DNA of 64,000 bases from Allodiplogaster sudhausi. Its lineage: Eukaryota; Nematoda; Chromadorea; Rhabditida; Diplogasteridae. The notes beneath the pieces were generated by a model, which worked only from the letters and a program-made list of their open reading frames with translations, ran no database searches and was not told the DNA's origin. The position numbers and the translations under genes are program-made. Shown piece by piece: positions 22,991 through 34,805 of the stretch (the first letter of the stretch is position 1; every line of letters begins with the position of its first letter). The DNA is taken from NCBI GenBank assembly GCA_945643635.1, contig CALZFC010000030.1, positions 2,857,001 through 2,921,000 of the forward strand, read 5' to 3'.

Positions 22991-24617
22991 GAAGCAGGCA
23001 AGCAGCAGAAGCGCAAGAATAGCAAATTAATCGAAAGAGAACGCATTTCTGTCAATTGTTCATTTGCCAAAGTGCTCAACATTATAGAGAGAGCTGAAAT
23101 TGAAAAAAAAACTTTTCAGTGATCAGACAAAAGTTGGGTCAATCTTACTGAATTACTCATGGTCAGGGAAATGGCTATGTACACGTTTATGTAGAAAAAA
23201 GGGGCCGTCCATCCCTGATTGTAAAATGTTGTGGACTAGGAACTTGAGACATTTTATGGCAGATTCGATTTCCTCTTTATAATCACTTTGTTGATTAGAA
23301 GACGAAGGAAAAAAGGTAGAAAAGGAAGTGAAATATGTCACATGGCACGCCATTCCACGTTCAGCATTGAACGGCTCGTTCTTCTTATCGATGCCGAGAT
23401 CAAACTATCCAAAACCCTTTGAGACTGAACAATCTCCCTCAAATTTTTTCCTGTCTCCCTCTTCCTCTCCATCACTCTCTCTCACTATATTTCTCTCTCA
23501 TTCATTCTCCCTCTCTTTCTTTTTGTCTCTGTCTTCTCTCCCCCTTTTCACTGACTTTTTCTCTCTTCCTCCTTTTTCACACGCTCTTTAATGCTTCGCT
23601 CTAAGAGTCTCACTCTCGCTCCTATGCTTTCTTTTTGCTCTCAGAGGGCCATGGCATATGTAATCAACAATCTCGTAGAAGTATGTGCAAAAGACTTTAA
23701 TTTAAGATCTAGAAGCGAAAATTTTTGTTATTTCGTTGAAGAATGAGGAGGAGGACGGAGAGGGGGGGACACAACAGGTTGCCGAATACTCTCTGCAATT
23801 GCTATGAGGTGACATTCGGAAAGAAGTGGAATCAATCACTGATAGAGACTCTCTGATAACTCTGATAAACGAGAAATTGAGAATGGCATTAAAAGTGAGA
23901 GGGAGACGAGTGAGAGAGAATTGCGAGCGAGAGGGAGTGAGAGAGGGAGATAGAGAGAGATGGAAAGAGAGATAGAGAGAAAGAGACAGAGAGGGAGAAT
24001 GAGAGAAAGATAGAGAGAGATAGAGATGGAGTGAAAGAAAGAGAGAGGAAAATAACGAGTTAAAACCATAATTAGAGCTATATAGAAGCAACTTGATGCG
24101 TGCTGCAGATAAGACTACACTCTCCTAGGCTTGTTTTGATTAAAGAGCATCTCGGTGCCTCAGTGAGAAAATAGAATGGTTGAAAGAGGTTGGGGGGGGG
24201 ACACGAGTGTAGCAGTAAACAAGTAGCATGGCATCAAAACGCCGGCGAGAGTTAAGAGCTTTTCCAGGGCCCAATTAAAATTTTTTAACAAGCATGCATC
24301 ATGTGGCTGATTGGGAGATAATTAGTAATTTGCGAATCATCCAACGCGTCTTCTACTTTCTCTCATAGCAATTTGACCATGAGCAGCTGATTCTGGAGTC
24401 GAGATAGAGCGAGCGGACGTCTTCAGCTCGGCCTTCAACTTATTTTCATCGATATAAGCTGATCAGGTATATGTTCATACAGTCCATCCAGGCTCTTTGC
24501 ACCAATGACGCTTCGGACTATTCGGATGCACCTGTTAATATAATATGTATGTACATATGTATCTATTGTCCTAGGAAAAGAAACAAATATTTTAAATTTA
24601 CATTATTTCATTAATTA
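21163..24617. other. Gene-poor, microsatellite-rich stretch
   Basis: Dense GA/CT tracts: 21163-21260 (just 5' of PEPCK), 21662-21905 (CT), 22054-22135, 22232-22295, 22690-22725, 22865-22990 (GA), 23455-23560 (CT), 23890-24050 (GA). Frames within them are repeat-derived Arg/Glu or Ser/Leu strings. No exon-like segment was recognised between them. Confidence 0.6.
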
Positions 24618-25029
24618 GGAATGACATTTCCTTTCCCATTGCCATTCTGACTTCCATCCTTTAATATTTAGTCTCCCTTCCTTGGTTCTTGGTGAGCGGT
24701 AGTCTCCCCTCGGTGGCTCTTCGTGAGCGGTTCCTCCCTTTTGTTGACCTGGTGTTGGCCGGTTCCCGAAGATAAACTTGAGAAAACCCAGTCCCTCCCC
24801 TCGTCTTCTGCAGCGAAAGGCAGTGAATCTAACTACAATAACAGCGTCTTGTTATTACATGGGGGCCGAACCGATCGAATCCGCAGAGACGTCTTGCTGA
24901 AGAAACGACGAATCGCTGCGAAGAGAAAAGATATTCTAGTGAAGCGGATTTACGACTGGAGGTATTGTTTGAGTTTTGCAGGCAGTCGCAGAGCTTGGCG
25001 AGACTGAGTGCCGGAAAGCGTAGATTGAA

Positions 25030-25700
25030 GGAAAGATAAAAGTGACGACAGTTGGTCACTTAAAAGGCGACAGTTCACGAGAGCGGCAGTTGGCTCCGGT
25101 ATCGAAGAAAAGTGACGGCAGTTGGTCACTTAAAAGGCGACAGGAGGCCCTTGTAAACAAGCAAGCGACAGGTGGCCCTTGTAAAGAAAAGAGATAAAAC
25201 AGGCTGGCGACAGGAGGCCCCTGAATAAAGATAAATCGAATAATATAACAGGCTGGCGACAAGAGGCCCCTGAATTAAAACGAGAAAAGAAATCAAGCAG
25301 GCAAGGCCCTTGGAGAAATTGAAAAGAAGCGCAGAAATTGAAGAGAAGCGCAGAGAGCCAAGAGAGGCCAGGGAGCCAAGAGAGGCCAGAGAACCGCAGA
25401 GAAAAAGAATAAGTGGAATAAAGCGAAGATAACAATACGTGCCGAATTGGAAGTCGACCAAGCTCAGATAAGAATTAAAGCAGAAGTGCCAAAATACAAG
25501 AGAGGCTACGTGCCGAATTGAAAGTCAGCCGAGTTCAAAAGAGAATTAAAGGGCAAGTGACCGAGTGCAAGAAAAGCAAAGTGCAGAATTGAAAGCCGAC
25601 CGAGCTTTGAGAAGAATTAAAAGTGAAGTGATCGAGCGGAAGAGAAAATCCGTGAATAATCGAAAGCCGACCGGGCTCGAAGAAGAATTGGAGTTGAAGT
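25030..25700 (+). repeat. Degenerate tandem repeats in the retrotransposon leader
   Basis: Two repeat families between the left LTR and gag. At 25030-25290, GGCGACAGGAGGCCCTTG-like units alternate with GTGACGACAGTTGGTCAC units. At 25430-25700, units contain GCCGACCGAGCTC and GAATTAAA. They probably belong to the 5' untranslated RNA. Confidence 0.6.
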
Positions 25701-25873
25701 AATCCGAGGAAATTTTGCTGAAGCGAATACGTGTGGAAAGAAGGCGTTGACCTTGCACGTGGAGTGACGAACAGTGGTGAAGATTTGAAGAGTTCTGAAC
25801 GCGTAGTGCGTGGTTGTCCGTGTGTGACACAGTGAATAGAGGCGGAGGGACATATCTAGTGAGAGGATATAAG

Positions 25874-26695
25874 ATGTCGAGGAACGGAAAGAAGAAGAGT
25901 GGAGGAAAAAGAAACGGAAGACCAATGGAAGTCTTGCCAGCGATTTCGGAAGAAGCAGACAATTTGGTGAAGAAAGAGATCAAGGAAAAGATGATCAAAG
26001 AGTTGCAAAGAAATGAGAAACTGACGGAATATGATGGTGCAGTGATTGTGAATATGGAGAATGCAATGTGGATGATGATATCCAAGGCAGAGGAAATCAG
26101 AGATGAAGTGGTCGAGCGGACCGACAATCTTGAGAGGATGGCGAAGAATGAAGTGGATGAGAGGAAGAGAGTTTTGCTGAGAGCAAGCGATGACCTTTTT
26201 GAATATGGAAGAATAGTCGAGGACAACCAGTCGCTCATGAAAGACATGATGAAAATGATCAGATATCAAGAGGAAGAATTGATGAAGGAAAAGGAAAAGA
26301 GGCTTGTTGATGCTAAGGAGAATAGTGACCAGAGACGAGCGTTGGAGCGATTACAAAAGCAGCTGGACGAGATGATGGATAAAGTTGAAAAGAGCATCAA
26401 CATCAGCAGCGTGCCGCCGTTTAAGGACAAGAAGAACAGCGAGAATGAGAAGAGCTGTAAAGAAGTTGGGGTGCAATCTGACACCCAATCTGAGAAGAGT
26501 ATCAGTGGAAGTGGCAGCGAGAATGAGAAGAGTTGTAGAGAAATTGGAATCCAATCCGAGACCCAATCTGAAAAGAGCTTCAGTGGAAGCGGTGTCTCAT
26601 CTCGCAGTGGAAGGTTCCGGAAATGTGTGAAGTGTTATGAGTGTCGTGGTTGTGGACACATTCAGAGTGTGTGCCCGACGAAGAGAAGAAGCTGA
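25874..26695 (+). CDS. Gag-like protein with CCHC zinc knuckle
   Basis: 273 residues from the first ATG after a 1 kb leader. The N-terminus is basic (MSRNGKKKSGGKRNG). Residues about 30-180 are strongly helical and charged (likely coiled coil, e.g. MKMIRYQEEELMKEKEKRL). Then follow two tandem copies of a Ser/Glu-rich segment (ENEKSCKEVGVQSDTQSEKS and ENEKSCREIGIQSETQSEKS), then CYECRGCGHIQSVC, a CX2CX4HX4C retroviral-type knuckle near the C-terminus. It should bind the element's RNA and pack it into particles. Protease, reverse transcriptase and integrase must come from another element. The 370 bases after the stop hold no further domain. Confidence 0.8.
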   Translation: MSRNGKKKSGGKRNGRPMEVLPAISEEADNLVKKEIKEKMIKELQRNEKLTEYDGAVIVNMENAMWMMISKAEEIRDEVVERTDNLERMAKNEVDERKRVLLRASDDLFEYGRIVEDNQSLMKDMMKMIRYQEEELMKEKEKRLVDAKENSDQRRALERLQKQLDEMMDKVEKSINISSVPPFKDKKNSENEKSCKEVGVQSDTQSEKSISGSGSENEKSCREIGIQSETQSEKSFSGSGVSSRSGRFRKCVKCYECRGCGHIQSVCPTKRRS

Positions 26696-27509
26696 GAGAA
26701 AGCAGGAGATGATGTGGTGAATGAAGTGCCAAGAAAAGGCTAGGAGAAGATCTCAGCTGTGGATTGAACACAAGAAGATGACGGTCCCTAGGCAGAATAG
26801 TCAGGTGCACATTCGCAATGTTATGAGCGTGAAAAGAGGCTCCAGTGATGCGAGTTGTGCTGGTGGAGATGCACTGAAGAAGTACGGCAAGAGCCAGAAT
26901 GTGATGAGAGGTCAGAATATCAGTGTGATGAATGGAACTCGGAGTTTGCTGAGGAAATGGTATTCTTTCGAAGAGAAGGCCAGTTGGGCAAAGAATGCCA
27001 AAGATTCCGAGTTCTGACCACGGGGCATGCGGTCGAGGGCGCCCGCTTCGAAAGGAGGGGGATGTAACGAAATGTCCCATTTCGCACGCTTCATTCCCTA
27101 TTACCCTTTCCATCTCCCTCATTTGCATCCCTAAGTACATTCCCTTTCCCATTGCCATTCTGACTGTCATCCTTTCCCATTTAGTCTCCCTTCCTTGGCT
27201 CTTGGTGAGCGGTAGTCTCCAATCGGTGGCTCTTCGTGAGCGGTTCCTCCCTTTTGTTGGCCTGGTGTTGGCCGGTTCCCGAAGATAAACTTGAGAAAAC
27301 CCAGTCCCTCCCCTCGTCTTCTGCAGCGAAAGGCAGTGAATCTAACTACAATAACAGCGTCTTGTTATTACAACCAATCTTCCTTATATTGAGCTGGCTT
27401 ACAGCGTAATCGTTTTTTGAATAGCTAATAGTTTCATGCCAAATGGCAAAAACATTGTGCATTATACATAAACAAGTTATTAAGGCTGAACATGAAGGAG
27501 AATCGTATA

Positions 27510-30500
27510 TCGTCGTCGGTTTCTGTCTTCTATTCAGTGTTATTCCTTCGATCACCGCTTACAGGTTGTTTTCTCGTATTTTTTTATTTTTATTTATTTT
27601 TTTTAACTTTTTGAATTGATTATTTCGGTATGCTTAAAGCAATTCGCTTAAAAATATATTTGATAAACAGTTAACTCTTTTGACTAATTCAGAGGACGTC
27701 GCCAAGTGATTCGGCCCCTTCTATTTGCGAATGCTGTGTTCTACCTCTCCAAGTTCTTTTATCTCAGTGGTTCTCCCTTTCAGAAATCCTTCGTTCTTGG
27801 CCTCATCTTCTCGTCTTGTTTGGCTTGTCCACGTTTGGCCACAACCCTCATTCTTGGAAAATTCCTGCATATTTTGGCTACTTTATAATCATATTATATT
27901 CATAGCTATATATGTAATATCAATGTCATATTTTAGACTACTTAAAAAAAGATGATTTAATCGCAATTCCACGGCACTGATACTTGAGGCACAGTACGCG
28001 CTTTGCACGGTGATTCTGGTGGAGCTTATGCCGAGCAATGTTGTGTATGAATTTGTGTTTCTTAAAACAAAAATCTAAGTCATCAAAAAATAAAAGACAA
28101 CTTCAAAGTATGTGAATTAAAATAACCTGGTTGTTTTGGTCGAGTTTCCTCCGAGAACTATAGTATAACAAGTTTTAACTAGAAACATTTTTGGACCTAT
28201 CTAAAAAAAAATCTTGAATTCTCTCTCTAAGCTCGCTTTCTTTAGTGCTCTAATTCTTGCTGCGCAAGTACACGGTATAAAAGCCGTCGAGATCCTCTCC
28301 TTCTTCCTTCTGCACTTTCTCGAATTCTCTTCCATATGTGACTGATTGGGTGGTGTCTACTTGTGCAGGAAACATCTCGACCTAATGCTAGCTTTCCTTT
28401 CTCTCCTTGCTTCTTCTCACTTTGTCGGTCTCATTGAAATAAATTCAAATTGCCTCCTTTTTCAATTTTTTTGCTAGTTAATTTTTTTAGGATTAAAATT
28501 AATTCTATTACAAGATTCGCCACCAAATCGCCATCCATCATGCTTCTGCAGCATGATCACGAAGCGCTCAAGAACTTCTTCATGAAAAGCTTGCCAATCG
28601 ACGAGGGTGATTGTTCTTTGAACATTGATCTTTGATCTTTGTACTTTGAACTTTAATCCTTTGAGCAATGAAATAGTAGAATGAAAATTCTCTGATAAGT
28701 TCGCAAGTCGGAGCTCGCGGACCAAATGGTCGACACGATCGAATTCCGAGACGACGACTACAAAGACACCATTTGGCACTACTTGTTCAAGGTGTTGCAT
28801 CGCTGACAGATCGAAGAAAGATATCAAAATTCAGCATCCGATTCATGAATGACTTGTCTCTCAACTTATAATTTTGTTTAGGTATTGAAAAATCGCTCCT
28901 TCTTAGCTGTGTTTGTCCTCTGGCTAAACGGGTGAGAATTCACTTCCGATAAATCATATCTAAAGAAAATGAATTTACTTTGAATTATCTAATTGACATA
29001 AAACAGCAAGTGTAATAAATAATATAGCTCTTTTCATTTAGAAAAAAATGGAAATTCAAAAGTATAAAAAAAATATTGCAAATTCTTTTTAGTCTCTTTT
29101 GCTACTTTTATTTCGCTGCGACAGCGGAACCCATTCACGAGTTCGTAATTGGTCTCCCTGAGGTGTTTTTTTCTTAAATTTTTCTATCTTTTCTATCAAG
29201 GATGGTTTCTATCTCCAACCCAAACTCTGAACCATCAAATGATTACCTCTCTTAATTTCAGAATTACATCATTCGTGGACTTGGATAATCCATGGCTCTT
29301 TTCATGGTCTATCTGCTGAACGCTTCTCAGTAAATATATCGATTGACTGAACATTTCAATCGATAAATGATCAGTCAATCGCTGCATTTTTGCAGTATCG
29401 GCCGCCGTCCTTTCCTTGTGATCGTCTCCTTGACCCTGCTGCTCGGCCTCTCAGCCGCCTTCTTTGTGAGCATTCAACGGCGATCCTCGAATTGTCTCGC
29501 CCATTCGACGCAATTTGGTCCGCTTTTTTCGTTTAACAATAAAATCTGATCGGCATCAGTGCGAGCTCTTTTAGTTCACTTTAAGAGTGAAACAATTCTA
29601 GTTAAAATAATCTGTCTAAAATATAACAATCCATTCAAGATGTAATTCAAAAATACCTTTTTTTAAATTTTAAATGAAAAAAACGGCTTCTTTCCAGATC
29701 TCGTCCTCTACAGCCTCTCGCTCATGATGCTCCAGGCCATCGGCTTCGCGCTCGGAGTCTTTCTTCTCGCCACGGCACTTCCAAGTATGCCGATTGTCGT
29801 CCGGTAACTGGAGCTCATTTATTTATTTTGATATAACAAGATTAAAATATTATTAAATTTTAATGTCATCAATAAATGTTATTTATGACTATTATGGGTT
29901 TTTTTTCAATATTTGACGACAGATGATGAGTACTTTCAATTTCAGCGCTCCGGCGTCCGCATTTCAGACCCTCTCTTCAGTGTATGCCACCATCACATTT
30001 CCATTCGTCTTCAACACTTACCAGGTTTTAATATAACTTTTTTTTTATCATTTAACTGTTATAAATTTTTTTTATTCAAAGAACGTTGTTTCGAACGGTT
30101 CAAGACATAGATAAACTGAATAATTCCCTTTTTTTCAGAACGCTGTCCTCTTCAGCAGCTTCTTGGCGGTCTCCACTTTCTTGCTGGCCCTTGGATCGCT
30201 TCATCTCCGTCACCTGCCGTCGCATGCGGTACACCGCTTTTCCTTTTTTTTTCTTTGCCCTCCCCCCCCCCCGCCCCTCCACTCCCACCCGGGAAGAGCT
30301 AAATCGAGGGTGCTTCTATACATCCGCGGCAGTCCTGGTTATATGTGTGGGCACGCTGATTTCATTGTGATACCCGACATTTGTATCCATTCTAAAAGAA
30401 AAATTTTTTTTTGGAAAAATCATGAAATGTTTTTCTAAAGAAAAGCTTTACAAAATATTCAGTTCGACTACGTCAACGACTTGCTGCGGGCGATGAGAGC

Positions 30501-30525
30501 GAGAAAGACGCCTCTGAAGGCTTAA
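27510..30525 (+). pseudogene. SLC22-like (organic ion) transporter, probably decayed
   Basis: Exons on the plus strand read like a major-facilitator protein of the SLC22 type. N-half: a membrane segment ending at 27564, then RGRRQVIRPLL (27693 on) and LCTVILVELMPSN (27995-28042), the latter matching the family's VELVP block. C-half: 28530-28605, about 28700-28789, 28882-28937, 29098-29169, 29262-29329, 29396-29517, 29698-29803, 29946-30024, 30139-30228, 30463-30525. These give the loop WHYLFKVLKNRSFLAVFVLW, HIGRRPFLVIVSL, and four more membrane segments, ending ARKTPLKA. Breaks: TAA at 29286-29288 inside an otherwise open exon, an early stop at 27886 with no donor, and no recognisable exon for 28050-28500. 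The expected role would be polyspecific uptake of organic cations or anions. Confidence 0.55.
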
Positions 30526-31407
30526 CAGCGGGAAATATTCATCGTACTCCATGTTACTGTCACGATAAACGTTTCTGTGCAAATAATGAGAAATATTTTA
30601 AGTTAAATATGTTGCCAGTCATGTTCAAATAATTTGTTGTGTTTCGCACTGCTCCAAGTTTTAATCCAAAATTGCTTAATGGAGGGCGATCAGCGAAAAG
30701 TCATTGACGGTTTATGAAACATCTTAGGTATTTTCGAATTGTCTCGGGCATGTATGTAGAAAAAAAAGTACATGAAAAAGCATTTCTATAGAGCGAATCT
30801 GATTGTGAGAATATTTCCAGATGGAACATACTAATAATAATATTTTTTTTAACATAAAAGTAGGTGTCTTCGATGATAACTTGCATCTACTGGAATCACC
30901 TGCGCATGAAGGGCTAAGGGTAGAGCGGCCAGATATAGGTCATTTGAACAGTGGGCGGAGTGCATTTTATTTTCACATAACATTTTCTTGTACCAAATGA
31001 TGAAGAATGCATATTCGACAGTGTCCATTGAAATAGCCATTGAAATAATATACATTTGGTAGAACAACGGTTGAGCCATACAGATCTCTCAAGAGAGTGA
31101 AGGAGAGAACAAGCGAGATAAACAGATGGAGAGATTGTGTGTGTGGATGACAGAGGAGAGATCGAGCAGTGGATGGAGGTAGAGCGAGAGAGAGAGAGAA
31201 AGCGAGACATTAAGAATTTGAACGAGATAGATAGAGAGAAGGAGAGAGACAGAGAGGTAGACGAGACGCCGTGGATCTGTTTTGGTAGAGGGATAGCAGA
31301 TGGAGTGTCCATAAGCCCTTATGTTATCAGTTGTTGACATACATATAAGCGAGAGTTGGCAATGAAGTTCGGGTAGCAATGAGGCAGAGGGCAAGTTCTC
31401 GTGTTCT
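30526..31407. other. No gene recognised
   Basis: AT-rich spacer, then GA-rich sequence at 31085-31265 that gives spurious frames. It separates the 3' ends of two convergent genes. Confidence 0.5.
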
Positions 31408-34400
31408 TCAAGTGCACTTTACGTCATGCACGGAAACCGAGTTTCCGCCCTCGTCAAAGACCTCGAGCCCCCAGACTGAGCTGCAGCGAATCGTTGTCGC
31501 AATGCCGATGACACCGTTCAGCTGAAACATGTATGAGCACTTAGAATTTGCGTATAACCCTCATTCTGTCCTGCTATTTTCACACAAAATCAATACAAGA
31601 CAATTCCACCGGTAGCTTTAACACGCACTTACATATATTCTAGAAGAAAAATGTTATATTTGTAGAAGATACACCCTCTTTTCGTGATGCCAACACCGCT
31701 TCAATTAAGTTCTCGGGTGCAGATGCAATATTGCTGACTTCTTTGGCTGCCCTCACCGTGTACTGGATGGGATTGCCATATGTGCATGCAATCTCACAGA
31801 AATTGTGAACGACGACGGTGGCGGTGAAGGTGCCCGGAGGCTGGCGGGTTGGAGTGGCGCAGAAGGAATTGCAAGCTCTCACGTCTGCACATGTAGCCTG
31901 CAAGCATGAAATTTAATTTTTTTTGCTTCCATTTTTTGTTTTTTTTTTCCTTCTAACTTTTGATTTTATCGTTTTGGTCGAATAGACGGAAAATCAAGTA
32001 GATTTCTTTTTCGAATTTTTTTCTATCATTTTGCTGATGCCCCTACTTTTCTCTCGCAGCAAATGCAATGTCCAAGAAACATAGCTTCCCGAAGAAATGT
32101 CTCGTTAATGTCAGGGGTCTTACTTGTTTTCCAGGAGAGTGTTCACGGCTTACTCTTGAATAATGAAACTAATGAGAGGGGTTCGTTCAATAAAAGAAAT
32201 AAGATATGTACATATGTGTATCTTCGTAAGATGTAACGAAGATAATGGGTAAGTAATAAAATCATCAAATTTAGAATTCTATAACTTTAAGATTTTTAAA
32301 TACAAAAAATAAATTTATTTTAGTTGAAATTCTCTTTCTCACAAGATCATTTCCATTATAGGTGGGAGCAGTCGACGCGTCGCATCTTAGGAATTGAGTC
32401 GTCCCTGCACCACTGTTCTCCTGTGAACGTTTCATTGTAATGATTAGAGGAACAGTATTATACATTAAGGATTTCGTAAGCAGTGTACAGACTTTTCCAC
32501 GGATTGTGACGCCTGACATACATGAGGCGAAGACACTCGGCGGCCTATTCGGGTAGTTGGCAACAAAGTAGACCTGGTAGAATAAGATTGAAAATATGAA
32601 TTTGGCTTGGAAAGAACGAAGCAAAACATCGTAAGAATATATATGCATAAAAAATATGGATTAAATGTAAAAATCGAAAGATCGAAAGATTGTAAACACT
32701 TCAACAGTGGGTACCGAACGAAAGAAAATTAGAATATGTTTGTTGCTGATGAGGAGAGCCTTTCTAGATTTCTTCATTCGTTCTACTTTCATAGGTCAGT
32801 GCTAATAATAAGAGAAATGTACGTTAGTTTTCTTAGGAGTGGCAAGACTGTCAGAGCAAATTAGAAGAGCAGAAATGGTTGTAAATGAAATAAATTCACA
32901 CCAATTTCGGCAGTACAAAAAGAAAGAAAAAGCAAACGTACAACATCGGCGCAGTTTGTTGTGTAGGCATTGAAGGAGAGGAGGCACTTAAGAGGGCTGC
33001 AGCCATCGGTTGTTGGAAATGTTTTAACCATTTGGAATGCTGAAAATTAAAAGGTATTGTCTCGTTTAATTTGGATAAATTAAAAAAAAAAAGAAATAAA
33101 TTATGAAATCATTAGAGAGATTAGACGCCTAATTGTGAAAGAGATGTTAAGAAGAAACAGACTGACGCACGCTGCACAACACAAGTGGCGTAAGCGGCAG
33201 TTGAACCCGTCGGAGCAAATAAATGATTCGCTTGGCAGATGACCTCGCTCGGTAGAAGAATACGCTTATCCGGACTTTCAGGAAACTGGAGGAGGAAAAT
33301 ATTAGCGCGCTCTATTTCGACAGAAACAAAAGGCCATGAGACAGTGTCAAATTATATCAGATATGTACATAAAAGTAATGATAACGCTTAATTTTTGAAA
33401 CTGTTTTTACTTTCATTTTTAAATAATGCTTCAAATATATACAGTATACAGAGAAGGCCATTCATGTAGGTATATAAAAATTATAATTGCATTCCATACA
33501 TACATATTGCACCATCGGCGTTAGCGGGTCGCATGTCTTTCGGCAGGGCTCAATATGCGGCGGGTAGCAGAAGACGCCTGGCGGACATGTTCTCGTTGTT
33601 CGGGTTGGTTCGTCCTGTATGTCCGGGCTGGAACACTGACATGCTGAAATAAAATAAAACATAATTAATCATTCTTTTTAGTTTCAATGCTATTATAGTC
33701 AATAGTAGTAGTGCAACATGAACACTGCTGTTGAACAGTAAACGAACGATAGCGACAGTAGACAGCAGGCGCGTCGGGATAGACGACAGCTGGATCCGCC
33801 GTGTCGAAGAAGCCTCCGCCGCTCTGCAAACAGCTCAGTTCGCCAGTTTCGACATTGCCAGCTGCCTGCATTACTAGAGTGACGTGTCAATTTTACATGT
33901 ATGTATATAAAAGAAGGGAGCGTGTAATGGAATGTCCCATTCCTCACGCTTCCTTCCCTATTACCCTTTCCCTTCCCGCTCATTTGCGTAGCTAAATGCA
34001 TTCCCATTCCCCATTGCCCTTCTGACTTCCATCCTTTTATAGTCAGTCTTCCCTCGGTGGCTCTTCGTGAGCGGTTCCTTCCTCTTGTTGGAATGATGTT
34101 GGCCGGTGCGACGATAAAACCTCTGAAAACCCGATTCCTCCTCTCGTCGTCTATATCGAAAGGCAGTGAATTTATTAGAATAACAGCGTCTTGTTATTAC
34201 AAGCGATGCCGTTTACTTGGCTAGGATTTGCCATATTTCTTGCATAGAATCATGAGAAAAAAAAAGAAAAAAAAACATTTTGGAGCTTAAAAAAAGTATG
34301 ATACTTTCCTCAACAAATGTAATACTAACAATAATGAGCGAGTGACTTGGACGCAAGGAGAAGTTGTGATGACGAGGAGCGTGGAATCGGAGCAGATGTG

Positions 34401-34805
34401 ATTGAGGGGGCATTCGGAGAAAGGAGGCGCCTGGAAGACCGGAAGACCGCACGTCAGGCACTCTGGCTAGGACACGTTTTGCTTATCTCCTTCTTTTTCT
34501 TCTTCTTTGAGTTTCACAAGATATAAAACAAGAGAATTTGATATGCATTGAAAAATAGAAGTCGCATGAAATGAACACATTAGACATTTTAAATAAATGA
34601 ACAAAAAGTGACTTGGAATCGACTGCGGCAACAGAGTGATGGTGGTGGTGGTGCTCGGGAGAGTCTCGGTTCTTGTGTTCACATTCGTGGTCGTCGTCAT
34701 GGTCATTGCTGATGTGACAACGGGCGGTTCCTTGGGCCCCGACGAGCGGAAGCAACCGCCTACCCAGGCAGCCATGAGAAAAATGAGCATATATTGCTCG
34801 AGCAT
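31408..34805 (-). CDS. Secreted cysteine-rich protein, nematode type, 10 exons
   Basis: Exons (minus order): 34613-34805, 34347-34462, 33718-33865, 33504-33643, 33171-33285, 32942-33039, 32493-32573, 32343-32420, 31673-31897, 31408-31521. They total 1308 bases with every junction in phase, giving 435 residues. The start has a signal peptide (MLEQYMLIFLMAAWVGGCF) and then a Thr-rich linker (TMTTTTNVNT...STTTTIT), typical of mucin-like spacers. The rest has about 25 cysteines in modules such as CLTCGLPVF, CSSCQCSSPD, CPPGVFCYPPHIEPCRKTC and CADVRACNSFC, and ends VHDVKCT. The pattern resembles secreted nematode proteins of unknown function (DUF281/C6-like), but I could not match a named domain. 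No membrane anchor, so likely extracellular or surface. A solo LTR sits in intron 2. Confidence 0.75.
33923..34201 (+). mobile_element. Solo LTR
   Basis: 279 bases from TGTAATGG to TTATTACA, colinear with the LTRs at 24618 and 27063 but more diverged. Flanked by a 4-base target duplication AGCG (33919-33922 and 34202-34205). It lies antisense to, and within intron 2 of, the cysteine-rich gene. Confidence 0.85.

Larger units (their letters stand above)
24618..27372 (+). mobile_element. Gag-only LTR retrotransposon
   Basis: Two direct LTRs bracket one gag frame and no polymerase. The left LTR (24618-24859) lacks about the first 80 bases. The right LTR (27063-27372, 310 bases) starts TGTAACG and ends TTATTACA. 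A primer-binding-site-like TGGGGGCCGAACC starts at 24860, directly after the left LTR, and a purine tract AAAGGAGGGGGA precedes the right LTR. The shared LTR parts differ by only about a dozen changes, so the insertion is not ancient. The layout resembles the terminal-repeat-with-GAG class known in plants. A diverged solo LTR of the same family is at 33923-34201. Confidence 0.85.

Noticed and set aside
21556..23082. Several overlapping Ser/Leu or Arg/Glu frames on both strands
   Set aside because: They are six-frame translations of CT/GA microsatellites with no splice structure or domain.
25056..25925. Minus-strand hydrophobic frames inside the LTR element
   Set aside because: Antisense shadows of the leader repeats and gag; no support from splice sites or family motifs.
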